From Streptomyces sp. MMG1121 (GTDB lineage: Bacteria > Actinomycetota > Actinomycetes > Streptomycetales > Streptomycetaceae): 15,931 nucleotides of DNA. Position 1 is the stretch's first letter; each line of letters starts with the position of its first letter. Both the position numbers and the translations under genes were made by a program. The notes under the pieces were generated by a model, which did no database searches, had not been told where the DNA came from, and saw nothing but the letters and a program-made list of their open reading frames with translations. The stretch lies in assembly GCF_001280015.1 (NCBI RefSeq), contig NZ_LGDV01000253.1, positions 1-15,931 of the forward strand, written 5' to 3'. Shown in pieces: positions 6,423 to 13,265 of the stretch.

Positions 6423-7520
6423 TCACTCAATGGGCTCCCGCAGGCGCACGGCGAGGGCGGCGATGTCGTCGTCGAGGCGTCCTTGGCTGTAGTGGAGGAG
6501 ATCGCGGTGAAGGGCTGTGAGCAGTTCTCGGGGCGCCGCCGGAGGCTGTCGGCGCATCCAGGACGCCAGCGGGAAGAACACACCGTCGTGGGCGCGAGCC
6601 TCGGCGACCCCGTCGGTATAGAGAAGCAGAAGGTCGCCGGGGGCGAAGCCGTAGCTGTCGATGCTGTAGTGATCGCCGATCAGCTCCGCGAGGTTCAGCG
6701 GCGGCGAGGGGGCGGTGGGTTCGAGGACACGGAGTTCCCCGCGGTTCAGGAGCAGCGGCGGAGGGTGTCCGCAGTTGAGGATCGCGATGCGCCTGCCCCC
6801 GTGCGGGATCTCGACGAGGAGGGCGGTGGCGAAGCGCTCCATCGGCCCCTCGGGAGGGAAGGCGGCGTTGTAGCGGGTGCTGGTGGCGTCCAGTCGGCGC
6901 GCGATGCTCACCATGTCGGCCTCGCCGTAAGCCGCCTCGCGGAAGGAATTGACGATCGCCGCGGCCGCCCCCACCGCCGGCAGGCCCTTGCCCCGCACGT
7001 CACCGATGAGCAGCCTGACCCCGTACCGCGTGTCGACCACCTCGTAGAAGTCCCCGCCGATACGCGCTTCTGCCGCGGCCGCGAGATACAGCGACTCGAT
7101 TTCGACGCCCCCGAGATGGCGCGGCATCGGACTCAGCACCACCTGCTGTGCCGCGTCTGCGACGAGCCGTACCTGAAAGAGGGTCCGCTCCCGCTGGAGC
7201 CGGACATGACTTCCGTACGCGGCCGCCACGGTGACCGCGATGATCCCCGAAGCCGTCCACCACGTCCCCAGGCCGGGGAACACGATGCTGAGGCCGATCA
7301 TCAGAAGAAGGCAGACCGTGCCCAGGAGGACGGTGGGAAGCACTGGCCACATTGCGGCGGCGAGGGCCGGCGCCGCAGGCAGGAGGCGGCTGAAGGCCAT
7401 GTTCGGGGGAGTGGCGTAGGCCAGGCTGGCGATGACGACGGTCAGGATCACCGGCGACAGCAGCACAAGCGGCCCCCGGCCGTGGCGACGACGGAGCCGC
7501 AGCCTTCCAGACTCGATCAC
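6423..7520 (-). CDS. Membrane-anchored PP2C-family (SpoIIE) protein phosphatase
   Basis: This 365-residue protein has a hydrophobic N-terminal third (helices about 17-35, 52-66, 66-82 and 89-103) followed by a cytoplasmic SpoIIE/PP2C Ser/Thr phosphatase domain (about 137-362). Metal-binding acidic motifs are present: GGDFYEV (156-161, D157), GDVRGKG (173-179, D174), YTDGVAEA (301-308, D303) and RLDDDIAALAV (349-359). It probably dephosphorylates a partner-switching protein such as an anti-anti-sigma factor, a common streptomycete arrangement, but no such partner is encoded here. The GTG at 7520 was chosen because it begins just before the basic residues and first helix; the open frame to 8042 would overlap the ferredoxin gene and is Arg/Pro-rich. 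A -10-like TAGATA lies just upstream. The gene is convergent with the 6048 fragment. Confidence 0.88.
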   Translation of the reverse strand: MIESGRLRLRRRHGRGPLVLLSPVILTVVIASLAYATPPNMAFSRLLPAAPALAAAMWPVLPTVLLGTVCLLLMIGLSIVFPGLGTWWTASGIIAVTVAAAYGSHVRLQRERTLFQVRLVADAAQQVVLSPMPRHLGGVEIESLYLAAAAEARIGGDFYEVVDTRYGVRLLIGDVRGKGLPAVGAAAAIVNSFREAAYGEADMVSIARRLDATSTRYNAAFPPEGPMERFATALLVEIPHGGRRIAILNCGHPPPLLLNRGELRVLEPTAPSPPLNLAELIGDHYSIDSYGFAPGDLLLLYTDGVAEARAHDGVFFPLASWMRRQPPAAPRELLTALHRDLLHYSQGRLDDDIAALAVRLREPIE

Positions 7521-7531
7521 ACTGCACAGAA

Positions 7532-7537
7532 TATCTA
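7532..7537 (-). promoter_or_regulatory. -10 element just upstream of the PP2C start
   Basis: TAGATA on the minus strand fits the actinomycete -10 pattern and ends 11 nt before the GTG at 7520. Transcription would then begin only a few nucleotides before the start codon. No ribosome binding site is visible, so a near-leaderless mRNA is likely if this element is used. No convincing -35 was found. Confidence 0.4.
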
Positions 7538-7811
7538 CGTAAAGTGGACATAGCGCTCTGGCCGGTCGGAGTCGGCCGCCTGCACCGGACCGGCTCGCCG
7601 GCGTTGCTGGTGCCGTGCAGGCTCCTCGGGGGGCGCCGCAGGCCTCCGTGCTGATCTTGCCGGAACCGCGCTGAGCAGGGAGAAGCGGCTCGGGGGAAGC
7701 GCTTGCCCCATGCGCCCTCCGGTCGCCGCTCTCGGCCCCGCGTCCGGCTCGTGAGTGCGGTCGGTGACTCGGTTCTATGCCTGTCCTGCGGATGCGCGAC
7801 GCGTGCCGTAC
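7538..7811. other. Intergenic between PP2C gene and P450-ferredoxin terminator
   Basis: Nothing beyond the upstream part of the PP2C promoter is recognised here. Open frames on both strands are Arg/Pro/Ala-rich shadows with no domain resemblance. Confidence 0.45.
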
Positions 7812-7854
7812 GCGCGAGAGCCCCCCGCCGACGCGCAGCGTGGGGCTCTCGTGC
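7812..7854. terminator. Strong terminator of the P450-ferredoxin operon
   Basis: CGAGAGCCCC (7815-7824) pairs perfectly with GGGGCTCTCG (7842-7851). Three further pairs, including one G-T, extend the stem to 13 bp around a 17-nt loop. It begins about 20 nt downstream of the ferredoxin stop codon on the minus strand. Confidence 0.78.
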
Positions 7855-7873
7855 GGGTGTGGTCGCCCCGGCG

Positions 7874-8095
7874 TCAGGGGCCGGTGGATTCCGGCTCGTG
7901 GAGGGTGATCGCCCCGGAGGGGCAGACACCGGCGGCCATCTGCGCGGCTGCTCGATGGGCGGTGAGCGGCTCGGTGTGCAGCAGGAGCACGCGGCCGTCG
8001 TCGGGATCCTGGTCGAAGACCTCGGGCGCGGTCAGGGCGCACATCCCGGCGCCGATGCAGCGCTCACGGTCGACGTGCACGCGCGGCGTCCTCAT
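7874..8095 (-). CDS. 3Fe-4S ferredoxin, P450 electron donor
   Basis: This 73-residue small ferredoxin is of the type that passes electrons to actinomycete P450s. Cluster ligands are Cys13 and Cys19 in [17 protein letters not shown] (11-27) and Cys58 in AGVCPSGAI. The C-x5-C...C-P spacing, with no cysteine at the second position of the first motif, marks a single [3Fe-4S] cluster. Length and the APEVF block are typical. The ATG at 8095 overlaps the P450 stop codon (ATGA) and is preceded by AGGAGGGG, so the two genes are translationally coupled. A ferredoxin reductase is not encoded nearby and must come from elsewhere. The upstream P450 is frameshifted, so this gene may have lost its partner unless the shift is an error. 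Confidence 0.93.
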   Translation of the reverse strand: MRTPRVHVDRERCIGAGMCALTAPEVFDQDPDDGRVLLLHTEPLTAHRAAAQMAAGVCPSGAITLHEPESTGP

Positions 8096-9293
8096 GACCC
8101 CTCCTGGTCCCAGGTGACCGGGAGGCTCTTCACCCCGTAGATGTCCGCGGTCTCCGGACGCAAGCCGACCTCTTCGGCCGGTACGGCCAGGCGCAGCGTG
8201 GGGAACCGGTTGACCAGCGCGCGGAACGCCACCCGCATCTCGACGCGGGCCAGCTGCTGGCCCAGGCACTGATGGATGCCGTGACTGAACGCCAGGTGCC
8301 CGCCCGCGTCCTGCCTCCGGAGGTCGAGTACGTGGGGGTCGGCGAAGCGCTCGGGGTCGCGGTTGGCGGTGTTGTACGACAGGACGACCGTGGTGCCGGC
8401 CTTGATGGTCTGGCCGCCCAGCTCGACGTCCTCGAGCGCCGTCCTCATGAACGTCTTGGCGACGCTCAGATAACGCAGCAGCTCCTCCACGGCCCCGTCG
8501 ACGAGTGCGGGGTCGGCCCGCAGCGCGGCCAGCTGCACCGGGTTCCGCAGCAGGGCGAAGGCGCCGAGGGACAGCATGTTCGCGGTGGTGTCGAATCCGG
8601 CGGCCAGCAGATCAGGCTGATCCCCCTCAGCTCCTCATCGGTCAGATCGCTGTCGGTGAGTTCGCTGAGCACGTCGTCGGTGGGGTTGGCGCGCTTGGCG
8701 ACCACCAGCTCTGCGAGGTACTCCTGGGTCGCGGTGTAGGCCGCCGTCAACTCCTCTTCGCTTGTCTCGCCTCCCATGAACGCGTCGATCTGCTCCTGGA
8801 AGGAGCCCCGGTCCTGGTACGGCACCCCCAGCAGCTCGCAGATGATGATGGTGGGAATGGGCTTGGCGAACGCGGTCACCAGGTCGGTCGGGGGGCCGGC
8901 CTTCTCCATGGCGTCCAGGCAGTCGGCGGTGATCTGCTCGATGCGCTCGGTGAGGAGGCGCATCCGCCGTACCGTGAACTTGCCCACCAGCGGCTTGCGG
9001 TAGCGACCGTGCTGCGGCTCGTCCATGAGGAGGAACTCGCCTGGCGGCGGCGGAGGGACCTCGAAGTCGCCCACGTTCAGGAGTTCCCTTCGCGAGCTGA
9101 ATCGCGAGTCGGCCAGGACCGACCTGACCAGGTCGTATCCGGTGATCAGCCAGCCAGGCTTGCCGCCCGGGTGGGTGTAGCGGCTGATGGGGCCGTGCCG
9201 ACGGGCGTCGAGGAGCTCTGCGGGCGGGTCGAAGGGGCAGCCGGGCTGACGCGCCGCCGGCAGTGTGGTGACGGTGTGGAGGGGCTCGCTCAT
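8092..9293 (-). pseudogene. Cytochrome P450, interrupted by a 1-base frameshift
   Basis: If one base is restored near 8610 this encodes a standard 400-residue soluble bacterial P450, CYP105/107-like in overall style. The first part (275-codon frame) runs from MSEPLHTV through GCPFDPPAELL, FSSRRELL and LLMDEPQHGRYRKPLVGKFT to [11 protein letters not shown]. It then leaves frame exactly where the I-helix should be. The other frame continues with [20 protein letters not shown], giving the I-helix A-G-x-D-T motif, then EELLR (ExxR), RFADP and the heme loop [10 protein letters not shown] with the Cys ligand at about residue 343. One C is missing between ATC and TGC on the coding strand. The ATG at 9293 has GAGGAA upstream. 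It forms an operon with the 3Fe-4S ferredoxin. This is either a recent inactivation or a sequencing error; the substrate is unknown. Confidence 0.9.
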
Positions 9294-9337
9294 GGCTATT
9301 CCTCATCTCGCGATACTACGTGTTTCACGTTGTTCGA

Positions 9338-9366
9338 AAGCTACGTTGCATTCATAGGTGCGTCAA
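9338..9366 (-). promoter_or_regulatory. Promoter of the P450-ferredoxin operon
   Basis: On the minus strand TTGACG (9361-9366) and TAGCTT (9338-9343) are separated by exactly 17 bp, a near-consensus vegetative promoter. It predicts a transcript start about 7 nt further on and a leader of nearly 40 nt before the ATG at 9293. The spacer holds the operator half-site TGAATGCAACG. Confidence 0.68.
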
Positions 9367-9446
9367 TCGGTTGGTTGATGTATTCCCAGGTAGATGACGG
9401 TAATTTGATGCAATGACGCTGGGGTTGAATGCAACGCGACGTTGCA
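9344..9446. promoter_or_regulatory. Operator cluster: three CGTTGCA boxes
   Basis: CGTTGCATTCA (9344-9354) recurs as its exact reverse complement TGAATGCAACG (9426-9436). A third box, CGTTGCA (9440-9446), together with TGCAACG (9430-9436) makes a perfect 7-bp dyad around CGA. The first copy lies in the spacer of the P450 promoter, a classic repressor position. The stretch is much more AT-rich than its surroundings. The cognate regulator is not encoded in the window. Confidence 0.62.
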
Positions 9447-9492
9447 ATGGATGACGGCGAAGGCAATGCCGGTGAGCGCGCGTCGGCGGCGA

Positions 9493-9704
9493 ATGCCCTT
9501 CTCCCTGGAGCAACCGGTCGCGCCGTACACGGTCGACCTGACCCTGGACGACGGGCGGATTCTCCGCCTCGGGGATGCCGACTGGCCGGTCGTCCGCACC
9601 CCGGTCACACGCCGGGGCATCTGGCGTTGGGGCAGCCGGAGGAGCGGCTGCTCGTGGTCGGGGACGCGTTGTCGGACTACGACGTCGGCTGGGTGGACCC
9701 TTTG
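9493..9704 (+). pseudogene. Metallo-beta-lactamase-fold hydrolase fragment, frameshifted
   Basis: The translation PFSLEQPVAPYTVDLTLDDG, then LRLGDADWPVVRTP, continues one frame over as GHTPGHLALGQPEERLLVVG and DALSDYDVGW. This is the middle of an MBL-fold hydrolase (TPGHTPGHxxLxxPEExLLxxGDxL), containing a metal-binding His and Asp. One G is missing near 9603, which breaks the frame inside TPGHTPGH. The N-terminal HxHxDH motif and the C-terminal part are absent. The fragment ends where the IS5-like remnant begins. It is a dead gene piece; the original function (lactonase, glyoxalase-like or other) cannot be told. Confidence 0.68.
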
Positions 9705-9743
9705 GAGAGCCGCCCATGGCGCCTCAGCCGGGCGATATTCCGC

Positions 9744-10136
9744 TCACCAGGCGCTACACCGCTCGATCACCGAACGACGCGGCATCACCGCGAACACGGG
9801 CATCTCGCGGGGTGGGGCATCAGGCTTGGCCCAAGTCCTGGTCGGCCCACGGTCGCGGGAACGTGCCGAGGTCCCGGGCTCCAGCAGGACGGAGGCGTCG
9901 TCGCGGTCGCTGACGTTCTCCGGGCTGGCGCAGACAGCACGGTTACTTCCCAGCGGCCCTCGATCCGCGCTGCCGCCAGTAGGTGGGAGGCGGTCGGATA
10001 CGACGGGAAGCCGTGCGGGAGCAGACGCCGGCCAGGCACAGCCGGCCCGCACCCAGTGCGCGAGCGCGTCGATGGTCTTTCGGCGCGGGTGCTTGACCGG
10101 TCTGCCACCTGGCTTCGGCGGCGGTACGAACGGAGC
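9744..10136 (-). mobile_element. Degenerate IS5-family transposase
   Basis: The minus strand carries blocks of an IS5-family transposase in shifting frames. First comes APFVPPPKPGGRPVKHPRRK, then TIDALAHWVRAGCAW. One frame over are RLLPHGFPSYPT and IEGRWEVTVL. Back in the first frame are VSDRDDASVLLEPG, FAVMPRRSVIER and CSAW. Relatives read PGGRPRKHPRR, RTGCAWRLLPHDFPPW, DRDGARLLL and FVVLPRRWVVERTFAW in the same order. The middle, including the catalytic region with GYDxxKxxxGRKRH, is deleted. The remaining text is about 130 residues against a usual 270 or so. No terminal inverted repeats were identified. It abuts the MBL relic on the left and a 20-bp tandem repeat on the right. Confidence 0.7.
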
Positions 10137-10158
10137 CGGCGTCGCCCGCTGCGCATCA

Positions 10159-10198
10159 GTCGGATGCGTTCACTATCGGTCGGATGCGTTCACTTCGG
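10159..10198. repeat. 20-bp tandem direct repeat at the end of the SHOCT gene
   Basis: GTCGGATGCGTTCAC occurs at 10159-10173 and again at 10179-10193, with similar 5-nt tails (TATCG, TTCGG), giving a 20-bp period. The second copy contains the SHOCT stop codon (10190-10192). The pair lies just outside the IS5-like remnant and may be a duplication left by an insertion or slippage. Confidence 0.7.
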
Positions 10199-10465
10199 CC
10201 CCGGCCGATGGACGGCAAGATGCTTGTGCGCGTCGTGGTAGGCGTCCGCGTCGATCTCACCCGAGGCGAAGCGACGGTCGAGGATCTCCTCCGGCGTCTC
10301 CCTCGGTGTCTCTCCGGACATCCATCTGCGGTCCGTGCCGTCGTTCCGGCCGGACGGGCGACGGGTCAGGTGGACCACGGCCCACACCACCAGCCCGATC
10401 AGCACGATCCACAGCAGTGGCATGAATGCCATCCAGACCCAGCCGCCGTGCCGGTACATCACCAC
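10190..10465 (-). CDS. SHOCT-domain small membrane protein
   Basis: This 91-residue protein has one transmembrane helix (WMAFMPLLWIVLIGLVVWAVVH, about 11-32), a polar linker, and a C-terminal SHOCT domain. The domain reads ETPEEILDRRFASGEIDADAYHDAHKHL (about 56-83), the usual PxExLxxRFAxGEIdxeEYxxrxxxL pattern. SHOCT domains are short oligomerisation modules found on many small membrane proteins; the physiological role is generally unknown. The start is ambiguous among GTG 10465, GTG 10462 and ATG 10459. GAGG lies 9 nt before the first, so it is used here. The stop falls inside a 20-bp tandem repeat, so the original C-terminus could have been altered. Confidence 0.85.
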   Translation of the reverse strand: MVMYRHGGWVWMAFMPLLWIVLIGLVVWAVVHLTRRPSGRNDGTDRRWMSGETPRETPEEILDRRFASGEIDADAYHDAHKHLAVHRPGPK

Positions 10466-10830
10466 AGCTCACCACCTCAGGAGGCTTGTCCGCCCATTTT
10501 CCGTCCGGGTCGATCCCCGTGCCATGGTTCCTCGGCCGGGACGAGGGGCCACGGGGTACCGATGTGCCGGGGATCCGCGCACACCGTGCGGAAGGCGGCC
10601 GGCGTCATGGTTCTCCGGGCCGGCCCCATGCAGCCGACGGGCACCTCGCGCACGCGGCTGTCGAACCACCTGGCGTGCCCGGGTGACTGCGGCCTGGTTG
10701 TCACCGTCCTCGACGCCCGCCGTCCCGGCTGCGCACGCCTCTACGGATGCACACCTGCTCGGCCGTCGACACATAGGCGGGCTGACGACCGTGAACCGTG
10801 GAGAGGTTCATGTCGCTCCGTATTCCCCGG
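10466..10830. other. No supportable gene
   Basis: Between the SHOCT start and the UbiX remnant the open frames on both strands show no recognisable protein. A minus-strand frame containing VPVGCMGPARRTMTPAAFRT looks mildly protein-like but matches nothing I know. The first 50 nt or so should hold the SHOCT promoter. Confidence 0.4.
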
Positions 10831-11057
10831 CATGCGCGACAGCGCCAGCATGTTCACCGACGGACGGTCGACTGCGGAGTTCCGCGGACGACCATGACCG
10901 GGCGGCGCTGCTCCTTGTGGGTGACGTCGGCCGCCCGGGCGATCGGATCGCTGCCGTAACCGGATCGAACCGCGGCCAGTGTCTTCGCGCTGCACGGCGC
11001 GATCACCATGCCGTCGGTCACGTGCCGTCCAGTCGGATTCCGGCTCGCGCCGGACAC
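10831..11057 (-). pseudogene. UbiX-type flavin prenyltransferase fragment
   Basis: The minus-strand frame encodes TDGMVIAPCSAKTLAAVRSG, then IARAADVTHKEQRRPVMVV and RGTP. This is the conserved central block of UbiX-family flavin prenyltransferases (SMVIAPCSxKTLAAIxxGYxDxLIARAADVxLKERRxLVLxxRETP). The match resumes in another frame as NMLALSRM (10831-10854), where relatives read ENMLALxRMG, so a frameshift lies near 10865. The N-terminal FMN-binding Rossmann start and the C-terminus are missing. Intact members make prenylated FMN for UbiD-type decarboxylases of aromatic acids, such as VdcC/ShdC systems. No UbiD gene is present. It sits next to a PAS-LuxR regulator, and the two may once have formed one locus. 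Confidence 0.75.
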
Positions 11058-11199
11058 ATGGCGTTCCTCCGGCGGGCAGCAGGTGAGCAGTGGTCGGTCG
11101 GGTCGGGGTCGTCGTCGGTCGGGTCGTTACGGCAGGTGATGTGTGCTCACTCGTACACGCCACACCGCGTCCCAGGCGTCTCATTGCGTCTTCGTCACG
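11058..11199. other. Intergenic, short GTCG-rich repeats
   Basis: The gap between the LuxR stop and the UbiX remnant contains an imperfect simple repeat, gtcggtcgggtcggg with further GTCGGTCGGGTCG, at about 11094-11127. No gene or clear terminator hairpin was seen. Confidence 0.4.
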
Positions 11200-11880
11200 T
11201 CACAGGTGGGGCTCGGGCGGCCAGGCGGTGGGGGACAGGAGGCGCAGGACGTAGGCCCTGGCGACGAGAGCGGTGCGGTTGGGGGCGTGGAGTCGGCGGC
11301 ACAGGCGGGTGAGGTGGTAGTTGACGCCGTCGTCCCCGAGGCCGAGGGTGCGGGCGACCATCGCCGTGGTGCGGCCTGCGGCGACGAGTGCCAGGATGTG
11401 GGACTCCTGTGCGGTGAGGCGGGGCGCTTCCGCCCCGGGGTCGCGCATGGCAGGGGGCTCGTCGACGAGCAGGGTGGTCAGCAGGGGCGGTGAAGCGCCG
11501 CCGGGGTCGCTCACCGGCTCGACGGTGAGCTGCCCTGTGTGAGGCTCCCCGCCCACCGTCCACCGCACGTGCACGGGATAGCGGGAGCGGCTTCCCTTGG
11601 TCAACGCCGTCTCGACCCTGGACAGTTGTCCTTCATCGGTGGGGGTGAGCAGATCCAGGAGACGACGCCCCGCCAGTCGCCCCGGGGCCAGGCCCCACAG
11701 CGCAGCGAAAGCCGGATTCGCGACGGTGATCTCGCCTTCGGTGGTGCTGATCGCGGTCGGGGTCGGGATGCGGTCGAGCAGACTCAGGAATCGGGTACGC
11801 CAGACGGTGGGGTCCGACTCCGGGTCCCTCGGGGGTGATGGGGACGGCCCGGGAGCGGGGGCGGGATGCCGCACGGCCAT
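11200..11880 (-). CDS. PAS domain LuxR-type transcriptional regulator
   Basis: This 226-residue regulator joins an N-terminal PAS sensor to a C-terminal LuxR helix-turn-helix. The PAS region is about 30-125, with FLSLLDRIPTPTAISTTEGEI, VANPAFAALWGLAPGRLAGR and LLDLLTPTDEG. The LuxR region is 153-213, with LTAQESHILALVAAGRTTAM, VARTLGLGDDGVNYHLTRLC and RRLHAPNRTALVARA. PAS ligands vary (flavin, heme, aromatics) and cannot be told here. The first 22 residues are Pro-rich and disordered. The ATG at 11880 has GGGAG about 6 nt upstream. It is divergent from a zinc alcohol dehydrogenase and precedes a UbiX remnant on the same strand, so I infer that it regulates aromatic-compound metabolism genes in this locus. 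Confidence 0.9.
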   Translation of the reverse strand: MAVRHPAPAPGPSPSPPRDPESDPTVWRTRFLSLLDRIPTPTAISTTEGEITVANPAFAALWGLAPGRLAGRRLLDLLTPTDEGQLSRVETALTKGSRSRYPVHVRWTVGGEPHTGQLTVEPVSDPGGASPPLLTTLLVDEPPAMRDPGAEAPRLTAQESHILALVAAGRTTAMVARTLGLGDDGVNYHLTRLCRRLHAPNRTALVARAYVLRLLSPTAWPPEPHL

Positions 11881-11945
11881 AGCAGCTCCCTTCGCCTTCG
11901 TGGAGTGTGTGACGTGTGTGTGCCGCGGAGTGCCACGACGAGTAG

Positions 11946-11974
11946 GCCGTTAGCACGATCGCGCCGTTGGCACG
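11946..11974. promoter_or_regulatory. Paired direct repeats between LuxR and ADH genes
   Basis: GCCGTTAGCACG (11946-11957) and GCCGTTGGCACG (11963-11974) differ at one position and repeat with a 17-bp period. GTGCCAC upstream (about 11930) is inverted relative to TGGCAC. They lie midway in the 244-bp divergent gap and are candidate activator sites for the PAS-LuxR protein. An AT-rich CTACAAGATTTTG follows at about 11996. Confidence 0.4.
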
Positions 11975-12124
11975 TGGAGCGGCACCGGGCTCGCCCTACA
12001 AGATTTTGTGACATCGGCGTGGCGTCGGCCAACGGGCAAGGTGAATCGTGGAGGTCACAGCGGCTGACGCCTCCCCTGCGGGCAAGGCCGACGGAATGTG
12101 CACTCAGTCAGGAAGAGATCACCT

Positions 12125-13168
12125 ATGCCCACCATGCGCGCCGCCCGCTTCGATGCCGCCACCCGCGACCTGGCCGTACATGACGTGCCCGTCCCGCAGC
12201 CAGGTCCCGGTGAGGCGCTGGTCAGGGTCGCGGCCTGCGGCATCTGCCACTCCGACCTGTCACTTCTGCGCGGAGTGGTGCCGTCGAGCCTGCCTGTCAT
12301 CACCCCGGGACACGAGGCGGCGGGCAGCATCGCCGCTCTCGGGTCGCCGGACTCCGGCTGGCAGGTCGGCGACCGCGTGGTGCTCGCCTCCGGCCGTGCC
12401 TGCGGCCGATGCGCGACGTGCCGAGCCGGCGGGGCCTGGGACGACTGCCGGGATCAGCAGGTGATGGCCTTCGACTACGACGGCGCGTGGGCCGAGTACG
12501 TGGTCGTGCCGACCGTGGCCCTCACCCGGCTGCCCGAGGGCATCCCCATGGAACGGGCTGCCATCCTCGCCGACGCCGTGGCGACGCCGTACGCGGCGGT
12601 GGTCGAGACCGCACGCCTGCGCCCGGCCATGGCCGTGGGGGTGTGGGGCCTGGGCGGCGTCGGAGTCCACCTGGTGCAAGCCGCGCGACTCGTCGGGGCG
12701 GCCCCGATCGTCGCTCTTGACCCTTTGGAGGCTGCACGGCAGCGGGCCCGGGACCTGGGAGCCGATCACGTACTGGATCCCGCGGACGGTGACGTCGTCG
12801 CGAAGATCGGGGAGTTCACCCAGGGGAACGGTCTGGACGTGGCCTTCGACGTCGTCGCCCGCGGGAGCACGATGGCCCAGGCCAGTGCCGCGCTGGGGTA
12901 CCGGGGGCAGCTCGTCCTGGTGGGCATCTCCGCGGACACCGTGGAGCTGGGCCCGGAGACGGACTACGCCTTGAAGCGCCGCACGGTCACCGGTCATTTC
13001 GGATACCGCAAGCGTCACATCGAGGAGCTGGTGACCTTGGTCGCCCGGGGGCGGCTGGACCTGAGCCGGTCGGTGAGCGCGGTGCTGCCCTTGGAGGACA
13101 TCGGTGAGGGCGTGCGCCGCCTGGCCGAGAAAGAAGGCAATCCCGTTCGTATCGTCATCCGCCCGTAG
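12125..13168 (+). CDS. Zinc-dependent alcohol dehydrogenase (MDR superfamily)
   Basis: This 347-residue NAD(P)-dependent alcohol dehydrogenase belongs to the medium-chain family. Catalytic zinc ligands are Cys41 in CGICHSD, His63/Glu64 in GHEAAG, and probably Asp150 in ILADAVATPYAA. The structural zinc site is C93-x2-C96-x2-C99-x8-C108, one residue longer in the last gap than usual. The Rossmann fold has GLGGVG (175-180), with D199 after the next strand favouring NAD. The C-terminal part, DIGEGVRRLAEKEGNPVRIVI, is typical. The ATG at 12125 follows AGGAAGAG by 7 nt; the frame is open to a GTG at 12098, but that has no ribosome binding site. It is divergent from the PAS-LuxR regulator and followed by a strong terminator, so it is probably monocistronic. 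The substrate is unknown; aromatic or aliphatic alcohols are possible. Confidence 0.93.
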   Translation: MPTMRAARFDAATRDLAVHDVPVPQPGPGEALVRVAACGICHSDLSLLRGVVPSSLPVITPGHEAAGSIAALGSPDSGWQVGDRVVLASGRACGRCATCRAGGAWDDCRDQQVMAFDYDGAWAEYVVVPTVALTRLPEGIPMERAAILADAVATPYAAVVETARLRPAMAVGVWGLGGVGVHLVQAARLVGAAPIVALDPLEAARQRARDLGADHVLDPADGDVVAKIGEFTQGNGLDVAFDVVARGSTMAQASAALGYRGQLVLVGISADTVELGPETDYALKRRTVTGHFGYRKRHIEELVTLVARGRLDLSRSVSAVLPLEDIGEGVRRLAEKEGNPVRIVIRP

Positions 13169-13190
13169 CCGCCCCGATCCCTGATCCCCA

Positions 13191-13214
13191 CTGAGCGCGC
13201 CGACGCGCGCTCGG
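13191..13214. terminator. Terminator of the alcohol dehydrogenase gene
   Basis: GAGCGCGC (13193-13200), loop CGAC, GCGCGCTC (13205-13212) form a perfect 8-bp stem. A T-G and a C-G pair extend it to 10. It begins 22 nt after the stop codon. Confidence 0.72.
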
Positions 13215-13265
13215 CGGTCCGGCGGTCCGGTGGCCCAGCTGTCCGGTGGTCCGGTGGTCCGGCGG
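13213..13265. repeat. Imperfect 9-bp GC-rich tandem repeats
   Basis: About five to six degenerate copies of GGTCCGGYG, interrupted once by a block containing GCCCAGCT, directly follow the terminator. It looks like a slippage-prone simple repeat. No coding or binding role is evident. Confidence 0.65.

Noticed and set aside
6393..7553. 386-codon open frame on the plus strand opposite the PP2C gene
   Set aside because: An antisense shadow; the minus strand carries all PP2C metal-binding motifs.
7521..8042. N-terminal extension of the PP2C phosphatase to 8042
   Set aside because: It would overlap the ferredoxin gene and its terminator, and the added sequence is Arg/Pro/Ser-rich without domain character.
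8096..8269. Longer ferredoxin starting at 8269
   Set aside because: The extension overlaps the P450 C-terminus; the ATG at 8095 has a strong ribosome binding site and the ATGA overlap typical of coupled genes.
13213..13265. Repeats considered as a CRISPR array
   Set aside because: The units are 9 bp, contiguous and degenerate, with no spacers; it is a simple tandem repeat.
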